Shown: piece by piece, positions 1 through 9,641 of the stretch | Position numbering within the stretch: the first letter of the stretch is position 1 | How the letters are laid out: each line of letters opens with the position of its first letter | From: Emcibacter sp. | GTDB taxonomy: Bacteria; Pseudomonadota; Alphaproteobacteria; Sphingomonadales; Emcibacteraceae | NCBI GenBank assembly: GCA_021774785.1 | Contig: JAJFIQ010000026.1 | Coordinates: 496,001-560,000, forward strand | Direction: 5' to 3' | DNA: 64,000 nucleotides | Notes under the pieces: model-generated | The model's input: the letters and a program-made list of their open reading frames with translations, nothing else | What the model was told of the DNA's origin: nothing | Databases searched by the model: none | Program-made: the position numbers and the translations under genes

Positions 1-159
1 CTGGAAAGCGAAGGCCAATATTTAGGCGCCGATGCAACGCCGGAAATGATTGCTGAAAGCTGGGATAAATTATCTGACATGACCACTGCAAAATCCTATA
101 AACAAGGCAGTGACCAAAGCCAGAAATTCGTCGTCAATGCCTTTGAAAACAAGGCTTAG
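1..159 (+). CDS. C-terminal end of a short-chain dehydrogenase/reductase (partial)
   Basis: The reading frame is open from the first base and stops at TAG 157-159, leaving 52 residues. The tail contains TPEMIAESWDKLSDM followed by SQKFVVNAFENKA. I recognise this as the C-terminal pattern of SDR oxidoreductases of the 3-hydroxyacyl / 3-oxoacyl reductase type, which end in a helix with Trp-Asp followed by an S-Q-F-V segment. The Rossmann fold and the YxxxK catalytic motif lie outside the window, so substrate and cofactor cannot be judged. Its stop overlaps the stop of the convergent molybdoenzyme gene by 4 bp. Confidence 0.5.
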   Translation: MESEGQYLGADATPEMIAESWDKLSDMTTAKSYKQGSDQSQKFVVNAFENKA

Positions 160-2288
160 GACAGGGAAAACAATTCCACTTCAACACCATTCACTGCTGC
201 GGTGCCGATCAGCTGGTCTGTCTGCGCCTCATCGGTCAGGTCATTGACACTCACCCCGCCGTGTTCCCGGGCTATATCCAGCATCACCCCTTCACGGTCA
301 TGGCCCCAACCGTGGGGAATACTGACCACGCCCGGCATCATGTCCTCGGTTTCCTCAATTTGAATAGCCAGGCTTCCGACGCGGCTTTTTATGCCCGTCA
401 TGTCACCACTACTAAGCCCGTGGCGGACCGCATCTTGCGGATTGATTAAAAGGGTGCAGCGGTTTTTACCCTTCACCAGACGGCGGGCATTATGGGACCA
501 GCTATTATTGGTTCGTATATCGCGACGGCCTATGAGCAGCAGTGTGTCTTTCTGGTTCCGGTCAAATATATCGGTTTTTACCCTTTCCAGATCACCTACC
601 AGCAGATCGGGGGCGCAGTTTATTTTGCCATTCTTTGTTTTCAGGCGGCGCATCAACAGCGGTTGCAAATCGCCAAGATAAAGCCCGTGGGGATTTTCCT
701 TCAGCTTGTTCAGGGTCAGGGCTTCCCGTGCGCCCCGCCGCTTGCCATAGGGTCCATTGGCAAGGGCCACGGCGATCAGCCGTTCGGGAGTGCGTTTTTT
801 GGGTAATTTTGGGGATTTCATTTTTTTAAGATAGCGGGTCATTAGTTCATGGGATATCTGCCAGTCATCCAGAGTGCCATCATCGGCTTGAATGGCCCTG
901 TCATTAAAGCGGGTGATATTGCTAACCGCCAGCGCCAGAAAACTCACATCATAATGATCATGTTCAAGCGGGGCAGTTGGCGGCAGGATCAGGTCGGCAT
1001 AGCGAGTGCTTTCATTGATGTAGAAATCGATAGCCAGCATGAAATCCAGCTTTTCAAAGGCGCGACTAAGTTGCGTGCCATTGGGTGTGGACAGGACAGG
1101 GTTTCCGGCACTTAAGACCATAGCTTTAATCTGTCCCTCGCCCCCGGTCATTATTTCTTCGGCCATGAGGCTGCTGCCGAACTCACCACAGACTTCCGGT
1201 TTTTGGCTGACACGGCTTTGCCAGCGGTTGTAACCGCCGCGCCCGATCAGGCCCATACCCACCAGATCAACGGCGGGCAGAGGAATCATGGTGCCGCCTA
1301 CCTTATCCAGATTGCCCGTAGCGATATTGATCAACTGAATCAACCATTGACAACAGGCACCATAGGGATTGGTTGAAACCCCCATACGGCCATAAAAGAC
1401 AGCTTTTTCTTCGGCGGCGAATTCTTCGGCCATTTTATGAATGACCCCAAGGGATATGCCGGTGAGTTCTTCCACCCGGTTATGGGAAAAATCTTTAATC
1501 AGGTCATGAATCTTATCAAAACCATCCAGTTTTCCTGTCAGGTGAGCGGTATTCACCAGGTTTTCTGCGAATAGATGATTGAGGAAAGCCAGCAGAAAGG
1601 CTACATCACGGCCGGGTTTGATGAAATGATGTTCCTGTGCGATTTTGGCGGTTTCCGTATGGCGCGGGTCAATGACAATGATCTTGCCGCCCCGATTGGA
1701 AATCGCCTTCAGGCGGGCCTTGACGTTGGGAACTGTCATGATGCTGCCGTTGGAGACAGCAGGGTTGGCCCCCATGATGATCATATGGTTCGTATGGTCA
1801 ATATCAGGGATAGGAATGAGAAACTGATGGCCATACATGACGTTCGAGATAAATTGATGGGGAAGCTGGTCTACGGAGGTCGCTGAAAAACGGTTTCTGG
1901 TTTTAAGCAGCCGTAAAAATTGGGGTCCATGGGTTACGGCCCCGTAATTATGAACATTGGGATTACCCAGATAAACCCCGACCGCTTGCGTGCCGTATTT
2001 TTTCTGAATGCCCCATAATTTATCGGTGGCCATATCAAAGGCCTCATCCCAGCCGATTTTTACCCATTTGCCACCGACTTTTTTATGGGGGAATTTCAGC
2101 CGATTGGGGTCTTCCTGAATATCCTGAAGGCTGGTTGCTTTGGGACAGATATGACCCTTGCTGAAGGGGTCGTTCTTGTCACCCTTTATGGATAGGACCT
2201 GATTTTCTTTAACGACAATTTCCAAACCACAAATGGCTTCACAAAGATTGCACGCGCGGTAGATTACGGACTCGGCCTGTTCGCTCAT
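156..2288 (-). CDS. Molybdopterin (bis-MGD) oxidoreductase, formate dehydrogenase/BisC-like superfamily
   Basis: This 710-residue protein starts with a 4Fe-4S domain (CNLCEAICG, with a fourth Cys in GHICPK near residue 48), followed by the molybdopterin domains. MGANPAVSNGS, IDPRHTETA and AGNPVLSTPNG are typical pterin-contact segments, and a C-terminal dinucleotide-binding domain contains NPQDAVRHGL. There is no Tat signal, so the enzyme should be cytoplasmic. No Cys or selenocysteine is obvious where the Mo ligand usually sits; the region reads FSATSVDQLPHQF, so Ser or Asp are candidates. No electron-transfer subunit lies nearby, so the redox partner and substrate are unknown. The family assignment is firm but the reaction is open. 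Confidence 0.85.
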   Translation of the reverse strand: MSEQAESVIYRACNLCEAICGLEIVVKENQVLSIKGDKNDPFSKGHICPKATSLQDIQEDPNRLKFPHKKVGGKWVKIGWDEAFDMATDKLWGIQKKYGTQAVGVYLGNPNVHNYGAVTHGPQFLRLLKTRNRFSATSVDQLPHQFISNVMYGHQFLIPIPDIDHTNHMIIMGANPAVSNGSIMTVPNVKARLKAISNRGGKIIVIDPRHTETAKIAQEHHFIKPGRDVAFLLAFLNHLFAENLVNTAHLTGKLDGFDKIHDLIKDFSHNRVEELTGISLGVIHKMAEEFAAEEKAVFYGRMGVSTNPYGACCQWLIQLINIATGNLDKVGGTMIPLPAVDLVGMGLIGRGGYNRWQSRVSQKPEVCGEFGSSLMAEEIMTGGEGQIKAMVLSAGNPVLSTPNGTQLSRAFEKLDFMLAIDFYINESTRYADLILPPTAPLEHDHYDVSFLALAVSNITRFNDRAIQADDGTLDDWQISHELMTRYLKKMKSPKLPKKRTPERLIAVALANGPYGKRRGAREALTLNKLKENPHGLYLGDLQPLLMRRLKTKNGKINCAPDLLVGDLERVKTDIFDRNQKDTLLLIGRRDIRTNNSWSHNARRLVKGKNRCTLLINPQDAVRHGLSSGDMTGIKSRVGSLAIQIEETEDMMPGVVSIPHGWGHDREGVMLDIAREHGGVSVNDLTDEAQTDQLIGTAAVNGVEVELFSLS

Positions 2289-2424
2289 TTTTTACTAGCA
2301 TCCTTCATTATTGGTTTTTCGAAAGTGATAATGAAGGATTTGTAAAAATTTCTCAATTCATATTATTGTGAAAAAGTTGAGGGCGAGAAGAGACTGTTAG
2401 CCATCTTCCCACCCTCTGGGATTT

Positions 2425-4572
2425 CTATAGGGCGCGGATGCCCGATAGGAAACCATCAACCACAGACGAGATAGTCTGGGTATTATTATTCACCTCATTT
2501 GCCGCACTATTGACATCTTCAGCGATAGTTTTGGTTTCAGAGGCACCAGACGAAACATCGACAATAACGGATGTCACCTCCTGCGACCCTTTTGCTGCTT
2601 CCTGTACGTTTCGGGCAATTTCTGCGGTTGCGGCATCTTGCTCCTCTACGGCGGCGGCTATGGTTGTTGCAATATTGTTGGTTTCATCAATGATGGCACG
2701 GATATCCTCAACAGCGGAGACGGCATCGTGGGATGAAGATTGTACGGCATTTACATGACCACTGATTTCATCGGTTGCTTTGGATGTCTGTGTGGCCAAT
2801 GTTTTGACTTCACTGGCAACAACAGCAAAGCCCCTGCCCGCATCACCCGCTCTGGCGGCTTCAATCGTAGCATTAAGAGCCAGCAAATTGGTCTGTTCGG
2901 CAATATCATTGATCAAATTGACCACATCGGCGATAAGAGATGTTGTTTCGGAAAGAGACGACATCTTGTCTTTGGTCTCGCCCGCCTGAAGCACAGCCTT
3001 ACGGGTAATGTCTGTTGAATGTGCCAGCTGACGGTTAATTTCACCCACGGAGGCAGACATTTCTTCGGAAGCAGAGGCAACCGTATTAATGTTTGTTGTG
3101 GATTCTTCAGCGGCAGCGGCAGCGGATGTGCTGGAGGAACCGGTTTGTTCGGCAATCCCTTCCATGCGGCCTGCGGAACTAAGAAGCTGTGATGATGTTG
3201 ATGACATGCCTTGGAGGGCAGTGGAAATTTCAACATCAAAACTGGAAATTAAGGCTTCCATTTTTTCAGCACGTTGGGTCCGAACTTCAACGTCTTTGCG
3301 TTCTCTTTCAAGCGTTTCTTCACGGCGTTGATGTTCTTGTTCTTCGGCTTCTCTTTCCTGTTGCCGGACAAGTTTTTCAGCCTCTCTGGCTTCTTCTTCC
3401 AGTTTCTTCTGCCGTATGGCCCCTTCCTGAAATCCCAGAACATTATTGGCCATTATACCAATTTCACTGCCAAAATCCGCATAGCGCACGTCTACGTCCA
3501 GATTTCCGTTTGATAATTCCGCCATGGAATCCTGAAGACCCTGAAGTGGCTGGGTGATTGAATTGGATATTTTTAAAGAGAAAAACCCAATGCCGGCGCC
3601 AGTGAAAATAGTAAAGAACAACAAGAACCAGAAATTAACGCTAGCACTTGAGGCTAGCTCACTTGCCTTTGTTCCTATAGCGCCGGAATATTTATTTTCG
3701 ACTTTGTGGTAGAGGTCAATCTTCTTCGTGATAGCATCAAACCACTGGCTACCTGAAATACCGCTTGCAGAAACATCCCTGTAGTTTTTAAACACATGAG
3801 CCCGCATTTCATCGACAGTATTAACAATATTGCCCTTTAGTGTTGTGGTATAAAAGGCTTTTATGTCTGCATTGGCATTAGCATCAAATGTACTTAAGAA
3901 AGCAATCTGCTGGGCAATTAGCCCGACAAATTTTTTATAGACGCCGTCGCTGAAACCCCCGGCGGCGAATCCATTAGCTCCCATGGCCCGTTCAACACCG
4001 CTCCGTTCTTTCGCTTCTAATAGCGCGATGTAGCCCGTGATGTCTCTCAACATCTCAGGGTCGTCAGTGATATTTCCAACAACTTTGATCATATTCAGAA
4101 GCTTTGCGATAGTAGCAGTATAATATTTGGCCATTTGGCTCACGGTTAATTTCATGGCCCGCACATCACCGCGCGTCGCGTTCAATTGTCCCAGAGCAGT
4201 AACAGCTAAGCCTGTTTTTTTGACCAGATCATTATTTATGGATTCCAGATCCAAGGAAGAGATGGTGGACTTAAAGACAGTAAGTTTGTCATTACTGGAT
4301 TTATGTCGGGTATCAATTTTTGCGGTAAAGGCTTTAGATCCTTTTGAGCCAATATATCCGGCAGAGGCACCGCGTTCTTTCTGTAGCTCATGAATGAGGT
4401 CGCCAATTTTTGGCGTGAATTCGGTGAGACTTTGAATCGTGTTCATTTGTCCCGAAACTTGATAGAAGCCAACCATTTTGTCGACTGAAAACATTAAAAA
4501 CATTACAAAGATGAGTGAGATTGCTGTTAACATTCTCATACTTATCCCGTATTTATTTAGCCATTTAAGCAT
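2425..4572 (-). CDS. Methyl-accepting chemotaxis protein with nitrate/nitrite-sensing (NIT-type) periplasmic domain
   Basis: The 715-residue receptor has a first membrane helix at about residues 12-32 and a large extracytoplasmic helical region. This region contains [16 protein letters not shown], the hallmark of the NIT family in which an arginine-bearing helix binds nitrate or nitrite. A second membrane helix lies at about 314-337. A HAMP segment and a charged coiled coil rich in Glu/Arg (about 385-450) follow. The signalling hairpin tip at about 550-590 ([19 protein letters not shown]) is the CheA/CheW contact site. No che genes are in the window, so this is an orphan receptor. The nitrate ligand is a family inference. 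Confidence 0.9.
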   Translation of the reverse strand: MLKWLNKYGISMRMLTAISLIFVMFLMFSVDKMVGFYQVSGQMNTIQSLTEFTPKIGDLIHELQKERGASAGYIGSKGSKAFTAKIDTRHKSSNDKLTVFKSTISSLDLESINNDLVKKTGLAVTALGQLNATRGDVRAMKLTVSQMAKYYTATIAKLLNMIKVVGNITDDPEMLRDITGYIALLEAKERSGVERAMGANGFAAGGFSDGVYKKFVGLIAQQIAFLSTFDANANADIKAFYTTTLKGNIVNTVDEMRAHVFKNYRDVSASGISGSQWFDAITKKIDLYHKVENKYSGAIGTKASELASSASVNFWFLLFFTIFTGAGIGFFSLKISNSITQPLQGLQDSMAELSNGNLDVDVRYADFGSEIGIMANNVLGFQEGAIRQKKLEEEAREAEKLVRQQEREAEEQEHQRREETLERERKDVEVRTQRAEKMEALISSFDVEISTALQGMSSTSSQLLSSAGRMEGIAEQTGSSSTSAAAAAEESTTNINTVASASEEMSASVGEINRQLAHSTDITRKAVLQAGETKDKMSSLSETTSLIADVVNLINDIAEQTNLLALNATIEAARAGDAGRGFAVVASEVKTLATQTSKATDEISGHVNAVQSSSHDAVSAVEDIRAIIDETNNIATTIAAAVEEQDAATAEIARNVQEAAKGSQEVTSVIVDVSSGASETKTIAEDVNSAANEVNNNTQTISSVVDGFLSGIRAL

Positions 4573-4872
4573 CGAAATCTCCTGTTTCCTAATCTGCTTT
4601 ATGGCCCTGATAATTTAACTTACGCCGCATTTTCTTAAATATTAATTGTTTAGCTTTTTAATATACCCACAGTCTTTTAAATAAATGCGCATCATAATAT
4701 GTATTTACGATATATTTATTTCTAAATGATTAAGAAATGAGACGTTTATTTGAATATCCTTATATGTTTTTTGTGATGGCCAGCTTGACGCGTTCCCTGT
4801 GAATGAAGACAAGGTGTTGACGTATCCTCGAAAGAGATTTATCAAGGCTCAAAATTAAAGGAAGTAAAGTCT
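4573..4872. other. AT-rich intergenic region between divergent MCP and lysS genes
   Basis: Three hundred bases separate the two divergent genes. The left two thirds is very AT-rich and should hold the chemoreceptor promoter on the minus strand, but I could not pick a convincing pair of hexamers. The right end holds a good lysS promoter, listed separately. I see no RNA gene or small reading frame with coding character. Confidence 0.5.
4817..4845 (+). promoter_or_regulatory. Sigma-70-type promoter of lysS
   Basis: TTGACG at 4817-4822 and TATCAA at 4840-4845 are separated by exactly 17 bases. This is the ideal spacing for the housekeeping sigma factor. Transcription would begin about 20 bases before the lysS start codon, which is preceded by AAGGAAG. 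Confidence 0.6.
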
Positions 4873-6462
4873 ATGTCATCATCCCCGGAAATTATACAGC
4901 TTGCGCTCGACAGCAAAGCCTGGCCCTTTCAAGAAGCCCGAAATCTTCTCAAACGATTGGAGAAGCCAGGCCGTGATTCTGACAATGATAAAGGGTATGT
5001 TCTGTTTGAAACGGGCTATGGCCCAAGCGGCCTTCCCCATATTGGTACCTTCGGCGAAGTGGCCCGGACTACCATGGTGCGTCAGGCGTTTCAGCGTATC
5101 AGTGATATGCCGACAAAGTTGATTGCTTTTTCCGATGATATGGACGGCTTTCGCAAGGTGCCCACTAACCTGCCTAATCAGGATATGCTGGCAAAACATA
5201 TAGGATTGCCTTTGACAAAAGTTCCCGATCCTTTTGGCACCCATGAGAGCTTTGCCCATCATAACAATGCCAGACTATGTAATTTTCTGGACGGGTTTGG
5301 CTTTGATTATGAATTCAAGAGTGCCACAGAAGTTTATGCCAGTGGGGAAATGGATGAGACTCTACTGAAAATGCTTGGGGCCTATGACAAGATCATGAAA
5401 GTGATTCTTCCCACTCTTGGTGCGGAACGGCAAGCCACTTACAGCCCATTCCTACCGCTTTGTCCGCGCACGGGTGTCGTGTTGCAGGTGCCGATCATTG
5501 AACGGGACCTTGATGCGGGGACAGTGGTTTATATTGATGAGGAAATAGGCAAACATGTGGAGGTCCCCGTTACCGGCGGCGGATGCAAGATGCAGTGGAA
5601 GGCGGATTGGGCCATGCGCTGGGTCGGGCTTGGTGTTGATTATGAAATGGCGGGTAAAGATCTGATGGAGTCGGTTAAATTATCCAGTGCCATTACCCGT
5701 ATTCTCGGGTCTGTGCCCCCGGAAGGTTTCAGTTATGAATTGTTTTTGGATGAAAATGGTGAAAAAATTTCCAAATCAAAAGGTAACGGCCTGACTATGG
5801 AAGACTGGCTGAAGTATGGAACACCGGAAAGCCTGTCGCTTTATATGTTCCAGTCTCCGCGCAAGGCGAAAAAGCTTTTCTTTGATATTATCCCTAAAAC
5901 AGTGGACGAATATATCACCCATCTGGCTAAATATAGCGAACAGGATGACAAGCTAAGATTAACCAACCCGGTCTGGCATGTGCATAATGGCCAGCCACCG
6001 GAACAGAAATTGCCGGTTACTTTTGCCCTTTTGCTTAATCTGGTAAGTGCTACCAATGCGGAAGATAAGGCAACCCTGTGGGGTTATATCAGTAATTATG
6101 CCCATGGGACGAGCCCGGAAGAACTTCCTTTACTGGACAAACTGGTGGGTTATGCACTAGTCTATTACGAGAATTTTGTAAAACCTTACAAGAAATATCG
6201 TACGCCTACAGAAAAAGAGTCACAGGCTCTTGAAAGTTTGATCCACAAGCTGGAACAGCTGGAAGATAATTTACCGGCATCCGACTATCAGAATGTAGTG
6301 TTTGCAGTGGGCAATGAACAGGGTTATGATAACCTGCGGGATTGGTTTGGAGCCTTGTATGAAATTTTGCTTGGTCAAAAACAAGGACCACGTATGGGAT
6401 CTTTCATAGCGCTTTATGGTCGGCAGAAAACCATCGATTTTATACGTGCCAATCTGGTATAA
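4873..6462 (+). CDS. lysS: Lysine--tRNA ligase, class I
   Basis: This 529-residue enzyme charges tRNA-Lys with lysine in the cytoplasm. It is the class I form found in archaea, spirochaetes and most alphaproteobacteria, not the unrelated class II form of E. coli. The class I signatures are present: the HIGH-type motif as PHIGTFGE at about residues 55-62, and the KMSKS motif as KISKSKG at 298-304. The GYGPSGLPHIG context and the C-terminal helical anticodon-binding part also match. The gene stands alone with its own promoter and an AAGGAAG ribosome site. Class I LysRS is sometimes named lysK. Confidence 0.95.
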   Translation: MSSSPEIIQLALDSKAWPFQEARNLLKRLEKPGRDSDNDKGYVLFETGYGPSGLPHIGTFGEVARTTMVRQAFQRISDMPTKLIAFSDDMDGFRKVPTNLPNQDMLAKHIGLPLTKVPDPFGTHESFAHHNNARLCNFLDGFGFDYEFKSATEVYASGEMDETLLKMLGAYDKIMKVILPTLGAERQATYSPFLPLCPRTGVVLQVPIIERDLDAGTVVYIDEEIGKHVEVPVTGGGCKMQWKADWAMRWVGLGVDYEMAGKDLMESVKLSSAITRILGSVPPEGFSYELFLDENGEKISKSKGNGLTMEDWLKYGTPESLSLYMFQSPRKAKKLFFDIIPKTVDEYITHLAKYSEQDDKLRLTNPVWHVHNGQPPEQKLPVTFALLLNLVSATNAEDKATLWGYISNYAHGTSPEELPLLDKLVGYALVYYENFVKPYKKYRTPTEKESQALESLIHKLEQLEDNLPASDYQNVVFAVGNEQGYDNLRDWFGALYEILLGQKQGPRMGSFIALYGRQKTIDFIRANLV

Positions 6463-6757
6463 TGTTGCTAAGCTTATGAGTGTTTGTGCGGGTGCGAAGA
6501 AAACTCATAGTACATTAAGACTACATGGCTTTTATTGCTTGCAAAGACCAATATAAGATGTTACCTCATTCTCTGTACCTAGTATATGTACACGACCTAT
6601 AATTGTAATTATATTTTAATGATTCAATCATTATTCTGTAGTCTCCGGGGGGTCGTTTTTAGAGTAGCGTAATTTTTAAAAATATTTTCGCTATTGTGTT
6701 AATCCCACATTAACCTAGAAGGTTTAAACAGGGAAAAAACGAGGATGAGGAAGTATT
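6463..6757. other. Intergenic region lysS - sugar transferase
   Basis: This 295-base AT-rich gap holds a short inverted repeat, AATGATT-c-AATCATT at 6619-6633, and a CtrA-like site at 6699-6714. Just after that site, TTAACC and GGTT flank tagaa, forming a second small inverted repeat that overlaps it. No terminator-like hairpin with a T run is seen behind lysS, and no RNA gene is recognisable. Confidence 0.45.
6699..6714 (+). promoter_or_regulatory. CtrA-like binding site (TTAA-N7-TTAAC)
   Basis: TTAA at 6699-6702 is followed by seven bases and TTAAC at 6710-6714. This is an exact match to the full CtrA consensus of alphaproteobacteria. It lies 44-59 bases upstream of the sugar transferase start codon, where CtrA often overlaps the -35 region. 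Cell-cycle or motility-linked control of that gene is therefore inferred. A chance match in AT-rich DNA is possible. Confidence 0.45.
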
Positions 6758-7402
6758 ATGAGAGGCAATACTTATAAATACATCTGGAAGCGACTTCTGG
6801 ATATAGTCGGCTCTGTTTCATTGATTATTTTATTGGCACCGTTGCTGCTATTAGCGGCGATTCTGGTGCGCATAAAATTAGGTAGCCCAATATTTTTTAC
6901 TCAGGATAGACTGGGACTGAATGGGCAATCATTCACCATCTGGAAATTTCGCAGCATGACTAATTGTGTTGATGCGGATGGAAAATTTCTGGCCGATGAA
7001 TATCGGCTGACAAAATTCGGTAAATTGCTCCGGGATTGCAGCATCGACGAACTGCCGCAGCTTTGGAATGTCGTGATCGGTGATATGAGTCTGATCGGGC
7101 CTCGCCCCTTCATTGCTGAATATGGCTCGCGTTATACGGCTGAACAAATGCGTCGTCATGAGGTGCGGCCAGGTATAAGTGGCTGGGCACAGGTGATGGG
7201 ACGTAATTCCATTAGCTGGAATCAGAAGTTTATTCTGGATGTGTGGTATGTGGATAATTTAAGCCTGATGACAGATTTAGGAATATTATTCCGTACCATT
7301 CCCATCGTACTCGGACGGGCGGATGTTTCAGCAGAAAATCACGTGTCTATGCCTGAATGGGCAAATTCGGAAGTGCCCATTGATGAGAATGCTTCCGAAT
7401 AA
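6758..7402 (+). CDS. Bacterial sugar transferase (small phosphoglycosyl transferase)
   Basis: This 214-residue protein is of the monotopic phosphoglycosyl transferase family (PglC/WcaJ catalytic domain). The family transfers a sugar-1-phosphate from a UDP-sugar to undecaprenyl phosphate as the first step of exopolysaccharide or glycan synthesis. A re-entrant membrane helix lies at about residues 12-38. The Asp-Glu catalytic dyad is D97-E98 (CSIDELPQLWN), followed by GDMSLIGPRP and VRPGISGWAQV. It is the short form without the N-terminal multi-helix domain. It stands alone, with no glycosyltransferase or flippase next to it, behind a CtrA-like site and before its own terminator. The sugar is unknown. 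Confidence 0.9.
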   Translation: MRGNTYKYIWKRLLDIVGSVSLIILLAPLLLLAAILVRIKLGSPIFFTQDRLGLNGQSFTIWKFRSMTNCVDADGKFLADEYRLTKFGKLLRDCSIDELPQLWNVVIGDMSLIGPRPFIAEYGSRYTAEQMRRHEVRPGISGWAQVMGRNSISWNQKFILDVWYVDNLSLMTDLGILFRTIPIVLGRADVSAENHVSMPEWANSEVPIDENASE

Positions 7403-7422
7403 ATAGAATTTAATTTTATTAC

Positions 7423-7455
7423 AAGCCTGAGGCTAAAAGTCTCAGGCTTTTGTTT
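7423..7455 (+). terminator. Rho-independent terminator after the sugar transferase
   Basis: A perfect 9-bp stem, AAGCCTGAG (7423-7431) with CTCAGGCTT (7441-7449), has a nine-base loop and is followed by TTGTTTT. It sits 20 bases downstream of the sugar transferase stop codon and insulates that gene from metK. Confidence 0.8.
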
Positions 7456-7605
7456 TATATAGAATATTTACGTAATTTAACCGGCAGGTCCGGGGATGGC
7501 AGAAAATAAAAATTCGACGTTAACTAAAATATAAAGGTTTCTTTATATAAAAGATATGTTATATGTTGAATCAGATATTTGAATTTTATTGTCGGAGAAT
7601 TATGT

Positions 7606-8769
7606 ATGTCCAGGAAAAATTTTTTATTCACCAGTGAATCTGTCTCAGAAGGACATCCTGATAAGGTATCAGATTGTATATCTGATGCTATTGTAGATTT
7701 GTTTCTTGAACAGGAACCTGAGGCTCGTGTTGCCGTTGAAACATTAACCACGACAAATCGTGTTGTACTGGCGGGTGAGGTCAGGGGCCCCGCATCAATC
7801 ACTGCGGACGTTATGGAAGCGGCCGCTCGACGGGTTGTCAAACAAATTGGATATGAACAGGAAGGGTTTCACTGGAAGGACATGTCCGTTGAAATTCATG
7901 TTCACGGGCAGTCTGCCGATATTGCCATGGGTGTGGATAGTGGCGATAATAAAGACGAAGGTGCGGGCGATCAGGGTATAATGTTTGGTTATGCCACCAA
8001 TGAAACGGATGTTTATATGCCGGCACCCATTCATTATTCTCACATGATTCTGAAAACGTTGGCGGAAGCCCGTCATGGCGGGGTTACGGAACTGGGGCCA
8101 GATTCTAAAAGCCAAATCACCCTGAAATATGAAGACGGCATTCCGGTCGGTGCCGCTTCTGTTGTTGTATCCACCCAGCATCGGGGAGATGTTAGTCAGG
8201 AACGGGTTCGTGAAATCGTTATGGAGCATATTGAAAAAAACCTGCCGTCCGGCTGGATGTGTCCGGAGGGTCAGCTTTATATCAATCCGACAGGTAATTT
8301 TGTCATCGGTGGTCCGGACGGCGATGCGGGCCTGACAGGACGAAAAATCATCGTGGATACATATGGCGGTGCTTCGCCTCATGGTGGCGGTGCCTTCTCG
8401 GGAAAAGATCCGACAAAGGTGGACCGCTCTGCGGCCTATGCCTCCCGCTATCTGGCAAAGAATGTGGTGGCGGCCGGTCTGGCGGACCGTTGTACCATTC
8501 AGCTGGCCTATGCTATCGGGGTATCACACCCGTTGTCTTTATATGTGGATTTTCACAATACGGGCAATGTTGATCCGGCCAGACTGGAAAAAGTCTTGTT
8601 TGAAATTATGGATTTGAGTCCCCGCGGGATCAGGGAGCATCTGAATTTAAACCGGCCCATCTATGAACGAACAGCAGCATACGGTCACTTTGGCCGCACA
8701 CCAGAAAATGATGGTGGCTTCTCATGGGAAAAGCTGGATCTGGTTGAAAGCTTGAAAGGTCACTTTTAA
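7606..8769 (+). CDS. metK: S-adenosylmethionine synthase
   Basis: This enzyme joins methionine and ATP to make S-adenosylmethionine, the methyl donor used by trmB and ubiE elsewhere in the window. With the ATG at 7606 the product has 387 residues, the usual length, and begins [21 protein letters not shown] at 7594-7597 supports this start over an upstream in-frame TTG at 7579. Family signatures visible are GHPDKVSD (ATP), [10 protein letters not shown] and [17 protein letters not shown] looked for a SAM-II or SAM/SAH riboswitch in the 150 bases upstream and could not recognise one. trmB follows after 17 bases and is probably co-transcribed. Confidence 0.97.
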   Translation: MSRKNFLFTSESVSEGHPDKVSDCISDAIVDLFLEQEPEARVAVETLTTTNRVVLAGEVRGPASITADVMEAAARRVVKQIGYEQEGFHWKDMSVEIHVHGQSADIAMGVDSGDNKDEGAGDQGIMFGYATNETDVYMPAPIHYSHMILKTLAEARHGGVTELGPDSKSQITLKYEDGIPVGAASVVVSTQHRGDVSQERVREIVMEHIEKNLPSGWMCPEGQLYINPTGNFVIGGPDGDAGLTGRKIIVDTYGGASPHGGGAFSGKDPTKVDRSAAYASRYLAKNVVAAGLADRCTIQLAYAIGVSHPLSLYVDFHNTGNVDPARLEKVLFEIMDLSPRGIREHLNLNRPIYERTAAYGHFGRTPENDGGFSWEKLDLVESLKGHF

Positions 8770-8786
8770 CCTTCTATATACAGCAC

Positions 8787-9491
8787 ATGCGTAATCTTGA
8801 AAATATAAAAGGCAGTCGGGTTTATGGTCGCAGGCAGGGTGTCGCACTGTCGGCCAGCCGTCAGGCCCGTCTGGACAAATGGCTGCCACAGATTGAAATA
8901 ACGGTTTCGGAGCAAAGACCTCTTCTGGCCCCGGAAAGTTATTTTGACGCTTCTCTTAAAGACCATTGGTTAGAGATTGGTTTTGGTAAGGGGGAGCATT
9001 TGGCGGCGCAGGCGAATTCCCATCCGGATATTGGTATGATTGGCTGTGAGCCATTTCTGAACGGCGTTTCCGGTCTTGTCGACTTGGTGGACCAGGAAAA
9101 TCTGGCCAACGTCAGAATATTTATGGATGATGCGCGGTTGATGATGGATAGCTTGCCGGATAGTTCCATAGGACGGGCTTTTATATTATTTCCCGATCCC
9201 TGGCCCAAGGCCCGTCATCATAAGCGTCGGATTGTGAGTGCGGGCAATATCATGGTACTGTCCCGTATCCTGAAAGATGGTGCTGAACTTCGCATTGGTA
9301 CGGATCATATGGAATATTGCCGTTGGATAATGGCCCATATGATGGAAAACCCAGACTTTATCTGGTATAGTGACAGCCCAGAAGACTGGCGTAGTCGCCC
9401 GGCTGACTGGTCCGCCAGCCGCTATGAAATAAAGTCGCTGGAAGGGGGTCGGAAAAGCAGTTACCTGCGCTTTATCCGGCGTCCGCGATGA
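8787..9491 (+). CDS. trmB: tRNA (guanine-N7-)-methyltransferase
   Basis: This 234-residue class I methyltransferase makes m7G46 in the tRNA variable loop using S-adenosylmethionine. LEIGFGKGEHL is the SAM-binding motif, and the family signature FPDPWPKARHHKRR is followed by the C-terminal GT.DH segment (RIGTDHMEY). It lies 17 bases after metK, so substrate supplier and user are co-transcribed. This metK-trmB-rimP order is common in alphaproteobacteria. Confidence 0.95.
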   Translation: MRNLENIKGSRVYGRRQGVALSASRQARLDKWLPQIEITVSEQRPLLAPESYFDASLKDHWLEIGFGKGEHLAAQANSHPDIGMIGCEPFLNGVSGLVDLVDQENLANVRIFMDDARLMMDSLPDSSIGRAFILFPDPWPKARHHKRRIVSAGNIMVLSRILKDGAELRIGTDHMEYCRWIMAHMMENPDFIWYSDSPEDWRSRPADWSASRYEIKSLEGGRKSSYLRFIRRPR

Positions 9492-9519
9492 GCGTAGTTT
9501 TACCTGCTGTACTATTCGC

Positions 9520-9547
9520 TTGAAGTTCTTGAGCTTTAGACTATATA
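9520..9547 (+). promoter_or_regulatory. Probable promoter of the rimP-nusA-infB operon
   Basis: TTGAAG at 9520-9525 and TATATA at 9542-9547 are separated by 16 bases. They lie just after trmB and upstream of the hairpin at 9583-9607. If used, this promoter would place the hairpin inside the 5' leader of the rimP transcript. Confidence 0.4.
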
Positions 9548-9582
9548 TATAGCAACCGAATCACTTGAAATATTTTTAAAGT

Positions 9583-9613
9583 GCGGGCAAGTGTTTCACT
9601 GGCCTGCTTTTTT
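9583..9613 (+). terminator. Terminator-like hairpin in the rimP leader (possible attenuator)
   Basis: Bases 9583-9593 pair with 9597-9607 over 11 positions, with one G-U wobble and one mismatch, and a TTT loop. Six T residues follow (9608-9613). This is an intrinsic terminator by shape. It lies 92 bases after trmB but only 28 bases before the rimP start and downstream of a plausible promoter. It could end the metK-trmB transcript or attenuate the rimP-nusA operon. Confidence 0.65.
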
Positions 9614-9641
9614 GTTTGGTGAAAGCGTGAACGGAAATTTT

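Noticed and set aside
7249-7257. TGTGGATAA resembling a DnaA box
   Set aside because: It is inside the sugar transferase gene, encodes part of the conserved VWYVDNL segment, and stands alone.
7460-7605. A SAM-II or SAM/SAH riboswitch upstream of metK
   Set aside because: I could not find the conserved pairing or core nucleotides; only a weak CCGG hairpin is present.
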